From an uncultured Clostridia bacterium (GTDB taxonomy: Bacteria > Bacillota > Clostridia > TANB77 > CAG-508), in NCBI GenBank assembly GCA_944393345.1, contig CALXZW010000010.1, positions 1 to 20,960 of the forward strand: 20,960 nucleotides of DNA, read 5' to 3'. Positions within the stretch are counted from its first letter, which is position 1; each line of letters begins with the position of its first letter. The notes below the pieces were generated by a model that did not search any database, had not been told where the DNA came from, and saw only the letters and a program-made list of their open reading frames with translations. The translations under genes were made by a program, and so were the position numbers. Below, piece by piece: positions 7,312 to 15,093 of the stretch.

Positions 7312-7334
7312 TTAACACATTAAATTAGTGTTAA
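7312..7334. promoter_or_regulatory. inverted repeat, possible operator (site 2)
   Basis: TTAACAC (7312-7318) and GTGTTAA (7328-7334) form a perfect 7-bp dyad with a 9-nt centre. It lies directly beside site 1 and shares its CAC...GTG core. TTAACA recurs at 7331 and 7345 in direct orientation. The tandem arrangement suggests cooperative binding of one regulator. Confidence 0.45.
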
Positions 7335-7440
7335 CATATAAAAATTAACATAATTTGTCAACTAAAGAAAGTATATGCATCAGTCAAATTTATTTTGTCG
7401 AAATTTGCGATGAATTTATTTTAAATATTTTTAAAAAATA

Positions 7441-7469
7441 TTGACAATGTAAAATATTGGAATTATAAT
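7441..7469 (+). promoter_or_regulatory. consensus sigma-A promoter of the TasA/SipW-like operon
   Basis: TTGACA (7441-7446), 17 nt, TATAAT (7464-7469): a perfect match to the vegetative consensus. The predicted start near 7476 gives a leader of about 148 nt before the TTG start at 7624. The leader holds an 8-bp hairpin (AAGTAATT 7535-7542 with AATTACTT 7551-7558) without a T tract. I see no riboswitch consensus in it. Confidence 0.85.
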
Positions 7470-7623
7470 GAACTTACATTTTCATATTAATCTATTTTCA
7501 AAAATTTTTTATAATCTAAAATTTTAAATTCAAAAAGTAATTAAAATAATAATTACTTCAAAATGTTTAAGTCTTGAAAGAAAAAATCAAAACAAAATTA
7601 AAAAGTAAAGGAGGAATGCTTAT

Positions 7624-8211
7624 TTGAGCAAATGGAAAAAAGCAATTATTTTGCTAGCCATATTATTGGCAATAATATTATCATTTATAGGAGGACAAAC
7701 ATTTTCTAAATATATTTCAGAAGTAAAAGGAAGTGGTATTGCAGAAGTTGCAAGATGGAGTTTTAAAGTAAATGGACAAACAGAAGAAGTACAATCAATA
7801 AATTTAGCTTCAACCTGTAATAATGAAACTTTAACAGGAAATAAAATAGCACCAGGAACAGAAGGAGCATTTAATATTGTTATAGATGGAAATGATTCTG
7901 ATGTTGGAATTGATTACAAAATAGATTTTGAAAATGAAACAAGTAAACCACAAAACCTTAAATTTATATATAATGACGTTGAATATGACTCAATAACAAA
8001 ATTAGAAAATGATTTATCAGGAACAATAAATGCAAATGATGAAGAAAAAACAAAAACATTAACAATAAATTGGAAATGGGATTACGAAACAGGAGCAAAC
8101 GAAAATGAAATTTTAGCTAATGACAAAATTGATACTCAAAATGCACAAAATATTGTAAATTATGGATTTGATGTAGTTGTTTCTGGAACACAAGTAATGC
8201 CAAATGCTTAA
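7624..8211 (+). CDS. TasA/camelysin-like secreted protein (SipW-type substrate)
   Basis: A 195-residue protein starting with TTG at 7624, 9 nt after AAAGGAGG (7607-7614); the ATG at 7616 runs into a stop at once. The N-terminal signal (KKAIILLAILLAIILSFIGG) is followed by QTFSKYISEVKGSGIAEVARW. This is the layout of TasA/camelysin precursors, where a SipW-type peptidase cuts shortly after the hydrophobic stretch. The mature part is acidic, Cys-poor and probably all-beta: APGTEGAFNIVIDG, KPQNLKFIYN, INWKWDYETG, VVVSGTQ. It shares these segments with the protein at 9191-9787. First gene of a four-gene operon that includes its likely peptidase. Role as a matrix fibre or surface protein is inferred from TasA/SipW systems. 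Confidence 0.7.
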   Translation: MSKWKKAIILLAILLAIILSFIGGQTFSKYISEVKGSGIAEVARWSFKVNGQTEEVQSINLASTCNNETLTGNKIAPGTEGAFNIVIDGNDSDVGIDYKIDFENETSKPQNLKFIYNDVEYDSITKLENDLSGTINANDEEKTKTLTINWKWDYETGANENEILANDKIDTQNAQNIVNYGFDVVVSGTQVMPNA

Positions 8212-8226
8212 TAGAAATTACAAAAA

Positions 8227-8646
8227 ATGAAAATAGTAAAAATTGAAAATATTAACAAAATTGACAAATTAAAAAAAACATTAATAAATTTATTTTTTAT
8301 ATCAATATTATGTTTAGTCTTATTTATTATATATTCAAAATTTTTTTCAAGAAATATTAATATCAAGCCTTTCGGCATACAAATTCTTATAGTATCATCA
8401 AATAGTATGAAACCAGAATTTCAAAAAAACGATATCATAATTATAAAAGAAGAAAAAGAATATAATATAGGAGATATAGTAACATTTATAGACAAAGAAG
8501 GCAACTTAGTAACACATAGAATAATAGAAAAATATGAAAATGCTTTTTATACAAAAGGAGATAACAATAATACCAAAGATGAATCTAAAATATCATACTC
8601 CGAAATATCTGGTAAAGTAATTTTTACCATAAAATTGAGGGACTGA
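8227..8646 (+). CDS. sipW: SipW-type (ER-like, S26B) signal peptidase I
   Basis: A 139-residue membrane protein with one N-terminal transmembrane helix (about 20-38). The catalytic Ser60 lies in VSSNSMKPEF, and His97 in LVTHRII takes the place of the Lys used by ordinary bacterial signal peptidases. Asp112 in GDNNN completes the S26B set; GDIVTF is also present. It is shorter than B. subtilis SipW and lacks the C-terminal membrane helix. It starts 16 nt after the stop of the TasA-like gene without an obvious AGGAGG, so translation may be coupled. It presumably processes the secreted proteins of this operon and perhaps the TTG-started surface protein at 4708-5781. Confidence 0.85.
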   Translation: MKIVKIENINKIDKLKKTLINLFFISILCLVLFIIYSKFFSRNINIKPFGIQILIVSSNSMKPEFQKNDIIIIKEEKEYNIGDIVTFIDKEGNLVTHRIIEKYENAFYTKGDNNNTKDESKISYSEISGKVIFTIKLRD

Positions 8647-8678
8647 TATGTCCTAATCTAAAAAAGAAAGGAATGATA

Positions 8679-9182
8679 ATGAATTTAAAAAAAGACAAAA
8701 ATACAAGAATACTAACACTTATTACAGTTACAATAATAGTTTTAATATTATTTTTTACAGGATATAGTTTAGGAAAAGGCTTTACTAGTACTAAAATAAA
8801 TGCAAAAACACAAATAGCAAAACCAATATTAGTTGTAGAAAATAATCCTAGTATAGATATAACAGCTTTAAAAAATACTGGAAATTATGATTTTAAAATA
8901 AAAAATTATAATGAAAAAGAAGAGATAAATCAAATAATGTTAAAGTATTATATAGAAATAATAAGTAAATATAATGAAACAATAACTTTTAAAATATATA
9001 AAGATGGAAAAGAAATTCCATTAGAAAATAATAAAACACAAGAAATCTTATTGGCTAATAATACAAAGGAAGAACAAAATTATAAATTAGAAATAAATTA
9101 TGATAAAAACAAATCAAATTTAAAAGAAGATATTATACAAGATGTTCAAATCAAAATACATTCTGAACAAATAAAAGCATAG
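8679..9182 (+). CDS. membrane-anchored or secreted SipW-operon protein, TasA-related architecture
   Basis: A 167-residue protein. GAAAGGA (8666-8672) is 6-7 nt from the ATG at 8679 but only one base from the ATG at 8673, so 8679 is the likely start. One hydrophobic segment (about 10-28, ILTLITVTIIVLILFFTGY) is followed by SLGKGF, then AKTQIAKPILVVENN and a hydrophilic beta-rich domain (YDFKIKNYNEKEEINQIMLK, IEIISKYNETITFKIYKDG). This matches the general plan of operon partners of SipW: signal or anchor, AxIAxP, one sandwich domain. No enzymatic motif is seen. The fold and the link to TasA are inferred. Confidence 0.6.
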   Translation: MNLKKDKNTRILTLITVTIIVLILFFTGYSLGKGFTSTKINAKTQIAKPILVVENNPSIDITALKNTGNYDFKIKNYNEKEEINQIMLKYYIEIISKYNETITFKIYKDGKEIPLENNKTQEILLANNTKEEQNYKLEINYDKNKSNLKEDIIQDVQIKIHSEQIKA

Positions 9183-9190
9183 GTGAAAAT

Positions 9191-9787
9191 ATGAAAAAAA
9201 CGAACATAATAATTATACTAATCTTTTTTATTATAATATTACTATTTTTTTATAATATAAAAAAAATAAAAATAGATAACTTACAAGAAGATTTAATATT
9301 TTTTAAAATTTTTAATAATCAAGAGAATAAAGAAAATCAGAAAAATAGAGAAATGATAAATAGAAATGAAATAGAATATGAGTTTGAAGTAAGTTATAAA
9401 AATATAAAATTTCAAAAAGTTAATTTTAGTGAAACCATAAATCAAAAAACTCTTGTAAGAGAAAAAATTGCTCCCGGCACAAATGGGAATTTTAGTATAA
9501 TTCTCAATTCTAATGAAATGTTAAAATATAAAATTATATTTGAAAGTAAGAATAAAAAACCCCAGAATTTAAAATTTTCTATGGAAGGAAGTGAGAAAGA
9601 ATATAATTCATTAGAAGAATTATCTAAAATACTCACAGGAGTGATAATGCCAAAGAAAGAAAAGATAATAAATATAAATTGGAAATGGCAATATAACACA
9701 AATTATATTAGTGACTTAATAGATACCAAAGATGGAGCAAATATTAATAAATATGAATTTTATATTTATGTTGTTGGAAATAAGTAA
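9191..9787 (+). CDS. membrane-anchored paralogue of the TasA-like protein at 7624
   Basis: A 198-residue protein with an AGGTGA ribosome binding site. The N-terminal anchor (TNIIIILIFFIIILLFFY) is followed by a polar linker of about 45 residues. The domain from about 80 on shares ordered segments with the first operon gene: KIAPGTNGNFSIIL against KIAPGTEGAFNIVI, KPQNLKFSMEG against KPQNLKFIYND, YNSLEELSKILTG against YDSITKLENDLSG, INWKWQYNT against INWKWDYET, and a closing DTK...NKYEFYIYVVG. It lacks the FSKY motif after the helix, so it may stay membrane-bound and act as anchor or nucleator, like TapA for TasA. That role is inference from operon layout. Confidence 0.6.
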   Translation: MKKTNIIIILIFFIIILLFFYNIKKIKIDNLQEDLIFFKIFNNQENKENQKNREMINRNEIEYEFEVSYKNIKFQKVNFSETINQKTLVREKIAPGTNGNFSIILNSNEMLKYKIIFESKNKKPQNLKFSMEGSEKEYNSLEELSKILTGVIMPKKEKIININWKWQYNTNYISDLIDTKDGANINKYEFYIYVVGNK

Positions 9788-9824
9788 ATAGTTGTATAAA
9801 GTATTTATTAGCAATAAGATAAAA

Positions 9825-9859
9825 AATAGCACTTTCTGTTTTAACGGGAAAGTGCTATT
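9825..9859. terminator. 12-bp hairpin after the SipW operon
   Basis: AATAGCACTTTC (9825-9836) pairs perfectly with GAAAGTGCTATT (9848-9859) around an 11-nt loop. On the plus strand the stem is preceded by an A run and followed by ATGGTTAT, so the T tract (TTTTTTATC) lies on the minus strand. It would be a good terminator for antisense transcription and a weaker one for the operon. Confidence 0.5.
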
Positions 9860-9889
9860 ATGGTTATATAATAATAAAGAAAAGTTGTA

Positions 9890-9918
9890 TTTACAAACAA
9901 AATTCGTTGTGCTATAAT
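9890..9918 (+). promoter_or_regulatory. sigma-A promoter of dapF-dapL
   Basis: TTTACA (9890-9895), 17-nt spacer, TATAAT (9913-9918) with a TG-like GC directly upstream. The leader to the ATG at 9976 is about 50 nt, too short for a lysine riboswitch, and none is seen. Confidence 0.75.
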
Positions 9919-9975
9919 GCAAACAATAAAATATAATTATATTTTATTGTTAATACCTAAAAGAAGGTGAATAAT

Positions 9976-10815
9976 ATGATAAAATTTACAAAGATGCAAG
10001 GGTTAGGAAATGATTATGTATATATTGATGCCATAAATCAAGATATAGAAAAAGAATCTGAACTAGCTCTTTTTGTTAGCGACAGACATTATGGAATAGG
10101 ATCAGATGGACTAATATTAATTTGCAGAAGTAAAATTGCAGATTTTAAAATGAAAATGTTTAATCCCGATGGAAGTGAAGCAGAGATGTGTGGAAATGGA
10201 ATTAGATGTGTAGGAAAATTCGTATATGATAATGGGCTTACACAAAAAACTTTAATAACAATAGAAACTTTAGCGGGAATAAAAAAATTAAAACTTAATT
10301 TAGAAAATGGAGAAGTAAAAAATGTAAAAGTAGATATGGGAGAGCCTATATTAGAAGCAGAAAAAATTCCTGTTTGCTCAGATGAAAAGATAATAAAAAA
10401 CTTAAAAATAAATGTAGAGGATATGGAATTTAATATAACTGCTGTTTCAATGGGAAATCCTCATGCAGTCGTATTCATAAAAAATATTGAAAAATTTAAT
10501 GTTGAAAAATATGGTAAACAAATAGAGAATAATATATCATTTCCTAAAAGAACTAACGTTGAATTTGTAGAGATTATAAATAAAGAAAAAGTAAAAATGA
10601 GAGTATGGGAAAGAGGAACAGGGGAAACATTAGCTTGTGGAACTGGAGCATGTGCAACAGTTGTGGCAGGTGTATTAAATAATTTTATAGAAAGAAAAGC
10701 AAATGTTGAATTATTAGGAGGAATATTGGAAATAGAATGGAATAAAGAAGATAATCATATATATATGACAGGGGAAGCGAAAACTGTTTTTGAAGGTGAA
10801 TTATATAAGGAGTGA
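9976..10815 (+). CDS. dapF: diaminopimelate epimerase
   Basis: A 279-residue enzyme that converts LL- to meso-diaminopimelate, for lysine and peptidoglycan. The two catalytic cysteines are in their conserved contexts, EMCGNGIRC and LACGTGACA. KMQGLGNDYVYID, MFNPDGSEAEMCG, MGNPHAVVF and RTNVEFVEI are further family motifs. ATG at 9976 is preferred over a GTG at 9967, because AGAAGGTG (9962-9969) stands 6 nt before it and the homologous start is MxFxKMxGxGNDY. The stop (10813-10815) overlaps the ribosome binding site of dapL. Confidence 0.96.
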   Translation: MIKFTKMQGLGNDYVYIDAINQDIEKESELALFVSDRHYGIGSDGLILICRSKIADFKMKMFNPDGSEAEMCGNGIRCVGKFVYDNGLTQKTLITIETLAGIKKLKLNLENGEVKNVKVDMGEPILEAEKIPVCSDEKIIKNLKINVEDMEFNITAVSMGNPHAVVFIKNIEKFNVEKYGKQIENNISFPKRTNVEFVEIINKEKVKMRVWERGTGETLACGTGACATVVAGVLNNFIERKANVELLGGILEIEWNKEDNHIYMTGEAKTVFEGELYKE

Positions 10816-10822
10816 TAATAAT

Positions 10823-12064
10823 ATGAGTTATATTAACGAAAATTTTTTAAAGTTACAAGAAAATTATTTATTTTCAAATATATCTAAAAAAGTAGATAAA
10901 TATAAAAAGGAAAATCCCAAAAAAGAAATTATAAATTTAGGTATTGGTGATGTAACAAGACCAATTATACCAGAATGTATAAAAGCAATGAATAAGGCGA
11001 TTAATGAAATGGCAGATGAAGATACTTTTAAAGGATATGGACCAGAACAAGGATATGAATTTTTGAGAAAAGCAATAGTAGAAAATGATTATAAAAATAG
11101 AAATATAGATATAGAATTAGACGAAATATTTATATCAGACGGAGCAAAATGTGATTGTGGTAATATTTTAGATATATTTTCGGCTAATAATACAATAGCA
11201 ATAACGAATCCTGTTTATCCAGTATATATAGATACAAATGTCATGACAGGAGGTGCAGGTGAGTATGATAGTGTGACTAAAACTTATAAAAATATAAAAT
11301 ATCTTAAAATGATAGAAGAAAATAATTTTATACCAGAAATTCCAAAAGAAAAAATAGATTTAATATATTTATGTTTTCCAAATAATCCAACAGGAGCAGT
11401 ATTAAACAAGAAAGAATTAAAAAAATGGATACAATATGCTAAAAAGAATAATTCTATAATATTTTTTGATTCAGCATATGAAGCATTTATAACTGAAGAT
11501 GATATACCACATAGTATTTATGAGATAGAAGGGGCAAAAGAAGTTGCAATAGAATTTAAAAGCTTTTCTAAAACAGCAGGTTTTACAGGATTAAGGTGTG
11601 CATATATTGTAATTCCGAAAGAATTAAAAGGAGTAACAATTAAAGGAGAAAAAATATCAATTAATAAATTATGGAATAGAAGAGTATGTACAAAATTTAA
11701 TGGAGTATCATATATCATTCAAAAAGCAGCAGAAGCTATATATACAAGCCAAGGGAAAAAGCAAATACAAGAAAATATAAATTATTATTTAGAAAATGCT
11801 CATATTATAAAAGAAGGTTTGCAAAATTTAGGTTTTAAAGTATATGGAGGTACAAATTCTCCATATATATGGCTTAAAGTTCCAGAAAATAAAACTTCTT
11901 GGGAATTTTTTGACTTACTATTAGAGAAGTTAAATATAGTAGGGACACCTGGTAGTGGATTTGGTATTAATGGAGAGGGCTATTTTAGATTAACAGGTTT
12001 TGGAACTAGAGATAAAACAGAAGAAGCAATGAACAGATTTAATAAATATTTTTATAAAAAATAA
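10823..12064 (+). CDS. dapL: LL-diaminopimelate aminotransferase
   Basis: A 413-residue class I/II PLP aminotransferase that makes LL-DAP directly from tetrahydrodipicolinate. Signs are YINENFLKLQENYLFSNI at the N-terminus, LGIGDVTRPIIP, TFKGYGPEQGYEFLR, FISDGAKCD, CFPNNPTGAVL, FDSAYEAFI, the PLP lysine in SFSKTAGFTG(L)RC, and the C-terminal GSGFGINGEGYFRLTGFG. These fit DapL and not aspartate aminotransferases. The ATG at 10823 follows AAGGAG (10808-10813) at about 9 nt; the upstream Met at 10790 would lie inside dapF. Together with DapF this gives the short route to meso-DAP typical of Clostridia, chlamydiae and plants. Confidence 0.96.
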   Translation: MSYINENFLKLQENYLFSNISKKVDKYKKENPKKEIINLGIGDVTRPIIPECIKAMNKAINEMADEDTFKGYGPEQGYEFLRKAIVENDYKNRNIDIELDEIFISDGAKCDCGNILDIFSANNTIAITNPVYPVYIDTNVMTGGAGEYDSVTKTYKNIKYLKMIEENNFIPEIPKEKIDLIYLCFPNNPTGAVLNKKELKKWIQYAKKNNSIIFFDSAYEAFITEDDIPHSIYEIEGAKEVAIEFKSFSKTAGFTGLRCAYIVIPKELKGVTIKGEKISINKLWNRRVCTKFNGVSYIIQKAAEAIYTSQGKKQIQENINYYLENAHIIKEGLQNLGFKVYGGTNSPYIWLKVPENKTSWEFFDLLLEKLNIVGTPGSGFGINGEGYFRLTGFGTRDKTEEAMNRFNKYFYKK

Positions 12065-12085
12065 ATATCCACTAATAAAATAAAG

Positions 12086-12107
12086 TTTAAAATTAATTAA
12101 TTTTAAA
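12086..12107. repeat. 22-bp perfect palindrome downstream of dapL
   Basis: A perfect AT-only dyad (half TTTAAAATTAA) followed by A6. It could be a weak terminator stem or a protein binding site ahead of the HD gene, but AT-only palindromes arise easily by chance in this base composition. Confidence 0.3.
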
Positions 12108-12172
12108 AAATAGTTGATATTTTTTACTTTTTAATATAGAATCAAGAAAGACAAAAATGAAGGAGGCAAAAA

Positions 12173-12833
12173 ATGATAACACTAAGTGATGTTAAAAATA
12201 ACAAAGAAGTTGAAGCTCTGATATTAGGAGCACAAAAGCAATTAGATGGATTACGGTTATACTGAACATAGTCATAGGCATATATCTATTGTTTCTAATA
12301 GAGCAGGTGAGATTCTACAAAAATTAGGATATCCAGAAAGAACTGTAGAATTGGCAAAAATAGCAGGATATTTACATGATATAGGTAATTGTGTCAATAG
12401 AACAGATCATGCACATAGTGGAGCAATATTAGCATATAACATATTAAAAGATATGGGAATGCCAGTAGAAGAAAGAACAGAGATAATGATGGCAATAGGA
12501 AATCATGATGAAAAAACTGGAACAGCAGTAAGTGATATTTCAGCAGCAATAATTTTAGCAGATAAATCAGATGTGCATAGAGATAGAGTAACCAATAAAA
12601 ATCTTTCTACCTTTGATATACATGATAGGGTAAACTATGCAGTAACAAAGGCAGAATTAAATTTAAATAGTGAAGAAAGAAAAGTAATATTAAATTTAAA
12701 AATAGATACCAAGTTATGTCCTGTATTAGATTATTTTGAAATATTTATGGACAGAACAATGATGAGCAAATATGCTGCTAAATATTTAAAAATTTGGTTT
12801 GAATTAGTAATAAATGATACTAAATTATTATAA
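12173..12833 (+). pseudogene. HD-domain phosphohydrolase, split by a single-base frameshift near its N-terminus
   Basis: GAAGGAGG stands before ATG 12173, whose frame reads MITLSDVKNNKEVEALILGA and on through QKQLDG, then hits TGA after Y. The second frame, open from 12246, continues YGYTEHSHRHISIVSNRAGE, as expected for this clostridial HD family. Removing one T from TT at 12251-12252 joins them to a protein of about 219 residues. The metal-binding core is intact: His in HSHRH, the HD pair in YLHDIGN, His in DHAHSGA, and a later GNHDE and DKSDVHR. It probably hydrolyses a phosphoester (nucleotide-like) substrate; the exact substrate is unknown. If the reference lacks the extra T the gene is intact. 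Starting from the internal ATG (12246) lacks a ribosome binding site. Confidence 0.8.
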
Positions 12834-12846
12834 TGGAGGAAATGAT

Positions 12847-14310
12847 ATGAAAAAAGTAAAAATTATAACATTTATTTTAATGGTTATATTAGTGATAATG
12901 ATAGCATTTTTCGGAATATATACTAATGTACAAAATAGAATGGAAAATCAAGTAAAAGATTATTCTTATGCAATGGATTTAAAAGGTTCAAGAAATATAA
13001 GATTAAGTGTAAGCGAAGAAAAGAAAACTATTATAAAAGATAGTGAAGGAAAAGAAGTTGAAGATAGTGAAAATTTAACAGATGAGGAAATAACAGAAAA
13101 AGGATATACAAAAGAAGAAGTAGCATATAATAGTGATGAAGTTAAAAATAAAGATAATTATATAAATACAAAAAAAATTCTTTCTAAAAGATTAGAAAAA
13201 CTAGGAGTAAATAATTATATAATAAAACTAGATGAAGAAAATGGAGACATAATAATAGAATTAAGTGAAAACGAAAATACAGATGCTATACTAAGTAATC
13301 TAGTTACTGTAGGAAAATTTGAGATAGTAGATAGCCAAACACAAGAAGTTTTAATGGATAATAGTGACATAAAATTATCAAATGTAATGTACGGAGCAAA
13401 CAATACTGGTACAACAGCAGGAACAATGGTATATTTAAATATAGAGTTTACACAAGAAGGTTCAAAAAAATTAGAAGATATAAGTACTAAATATGTAAAA
13501 GTAGATAATGAAAGTACTGATAATCAATCTTCAGAAAATGAAAATCAGGCTGATACAAATGAAAAAGAAAATACAACTTCTGATCAAACAGAGGAGACGG
13601 AAAATAAAGAAGAAACAAAGCAAATTATAATGAAAATTGATGATGAAGAAATAATGACAACAGATTTTGAAGAACCAATAAAAACAGGAAAATTACAATT
13701 ATCTGTTGGACAAGCAGCAACAGATGCAGAAACTGTTCAAGGAAATGTTAAAAAGGCAAGTGCAATGGCTACAGTATTAGATACAGGAAACCTACCATTA
13801 AAATATGAAATTGAAGGAAACGAATATATTATGTCAGACATAGCAGATGGCCAAATACAAATTATAGAATATATAATTTTGTCAATTGTAGCTTTGGCAT
13901 TAATAATATTAATAATAAGATATAAAACTTTAGGAATAATAGGAATGTTTTCTTATGTAGGTTTAATGTCTTTATTCTTGTTAGTTATAAGATATGCAAA
14001 TGTTGTTATCTCATTAGAAGGAATAATAGCCATAATAATTGTATTAATATTGAATTATATATTTGTAAATAAATTATTGTCAAAAATAAATAAACAAGAA
14101 AGTAAAGATATAAAAGAAGCAAATAAAGAAACATATAAAGAATTTTTTATTAGAATAATACCAATTTGTATAACTGTTATTACTTTCTGCTTTGTAAATT
14201 GGGTTCCTATTAGTAGCTTTGGAATGATAATGTTTTGGGGAATAGCTCTAATAGCACTATACAATTATATAATAACAAAAAATATATTAAAAATAAAAGC
14301 AGAAAAATAG
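12847..14310 (+). CDS. secD: SecD-like protein translocase subunit
   Basis: A 487-residue membrane protein that with SecF uses the proton gradient to help complete Sec export. The ATG at 12847 follows GGAGG (12835-12839) at 7 nt; the in-frame Met at 12814 lies inside the HD gene. N-terminal helix about 4-25, then SYAMDLKGSRNIRLSV in place of the usual LDLxGGxxL motif. The extracytoplasmic domain holds LSKRLEKLGVNNYIIKLDEE and LVTVGKFEIVD (P1-type repeats), and an inserted acidic low-complexity stretch (about 223-270, rich in E/N/T/S). Five or more C-terminal helices follow (from about 335). It is more diverged than B. subtilis SecDF, but P1 plus RND-like helix order and the next gene support the call. 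Confidence 0.8.
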   Translation: MKKVKIITFILMVILVIMIAFFGIYTNVQNRMENQVKDYSYAMDLKGSRNIRLSVSEEKKTIIKDSEGKEVEDSENLTDEEITEKGYTKEEVAYNSDEVKNKDNYINTKKILSKRLEKLGVNNYIIKLDEENGDIIIELSENENTDAILSNLVTVGKFEIVDSQTQEVLMDNSDIKLSNVMYGANNTGTTAGTMVYLNIEFTQEGSKKLEDISTKYVKVDNESTDNQSSENENQADTNEKENTTSDQTEETENKEETKQIIMKIDDEEIMTTDFEEPIKTGKLQLSVGQAATDAETVQGNVKKASAMATVLDTGNLPLKYEIEGNEYIMSDIADGQIQIIEYIILSIVALALIILIIRYKTLGIIGMFSYVGLMSLFLLVIRYANVVISLEGIIAIIIVLILNYIFVNKLLSKINKQESKDIKEANKETYKEFFIRIIPICITVITFCFVNWVPISSFGMIMFWGIALIALYNYIITKNILKIKAEK

Positions 14311-14322
14311 GAGGAATTTAAA

Positions 14323-14988
14323 ATGAAAAATTTAACAAGCAAACAGAAAATACTTATTGTCTTATTAGCTATAATTATAATATCAGGAATTATAGTAACA
14401 GTAACAATCGGATTAAAATTTGATTTAAAATATGAAAAATCTCAAAAAATAGAATTAAATTTGAAAAAAGAATTTGAAATATCAGATATAAAAACTATAA
14501 CAGATGAAGTATTAAAAGGACAAGATGTAATTATACAAAAAGTAGAATTATATGAAGATATGGTAAGTATAATTTCTAATCAAATAACAGAAGAACAGAA
14601 GAATAATATTGTACAAAAAGTAAATGAAAAATATGGTACACAAATAAAAGCGGAAAATACAACAATATTATCTATACCACATACAAGAGGAAGAGACATT
14701 ATAAAACCATATATAGTGCCATTTATAATAGCAATAGTAATAACAGTTGCTTATATGGCTATTAAATATTATAAATTGAATCCTACAAAAGTAGTCTGCA
14801 AAACAATAATAATCAATATTATAGCACAACTTGTATTATTAAGTATTATAGCAATAGCAAGAATACCAATAGGAAGATTAACTATACCATTAGTATTAAT
14901 AACATATATATTAACATTAATTGGTTTGACATCACAATATGAAAAAAAACAGATAGAAATAAAAAAAGAAGAAAATAAGAAAAAATAA
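14323..14988 (+). CDS. secF: SecF-like protein, reduced
   Basis: A 221-residue protein starting 12 nt after the SecD-like gene with GGAGG before its ATG. One N-terminal helix (about 9-30), an extracytoplasmic ferredoxin-like portion with GLKFDLKYEKSQKIELNL (compare GIDFxGG) and IIQKVELYEDMVSIIS, then only three or four C-terminal helices (about 130-148, 155-178, 183-203) and a Lys/Glu-rich cytoplasmic tail. Canonical SecF is about 290-310 residues with six helices. The assignment rests mainly on order and domain plan; primary sequence motifs are weak. An accessory partner of the SecD-like protein is the likely role. Confidence 0.65.
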   Translation: MKNLTSKQKILIVLLAIIIISGIIVTVTIGLKFDLKYEKSQKIELNLKKEFEISDIKTITDEVLKGQDVIIQKVELYEDMVSIISNQITEEQKNNIVQKVNEKYGTQIKAENTTILSIPHTRGRDIIKPYIVPFIIAIVITVAYMAIKYYKLNPTKVVCKTIIINIIAQLVLLSIIAIARIPIGRLTIPLVLITYILTLIGLTSQYEKKQIEIKKEENKKK

Positions 14989-15016
14989 ATTATAAAATAA
15001 AAATAATGTAAAAATA

Positions 15017-15045
15017 TTGAAAAAAATAAAAATAACATATATAAT
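15017..15045 (+). promoter_or_regulatory. sigma-A type promoter of the hibernation factor gene
   Basis: TTGAAA (15017-15022), 17 nt, TATAAT (15040-15045), about 45 nt before the ATG at 15094. The gene is therefore probably transcribed apart from secDF. Confidence 0.65.
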
Positions 15046-15093
15046 TAATATATATCATAAAGTATAAACAAAAAAGAGAAGGGAGCGATTTTT

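Noticed and set aside
7476..7623. Riboswitch in the long leader of the TasA-like operon
   Set aside because: Only one 8-bp AT hairpin is present, with no conserved riboswitch core or terminator/antiterminator pair.
9442..9922. Minus-strand ORFs opposite the TasA-like paralogue and the dapF leader
   Set aside because: Phe/Leu/Ile-rich shadows of plus-strand coding and AT-rich DNA, with no ribosome binding sites or recognisable motifs.
9919..9975. Lysine riboswitch ahead of dapF
   Set aside because: The leader after the promoter is only about 50 nt, far shorter than an L-box.
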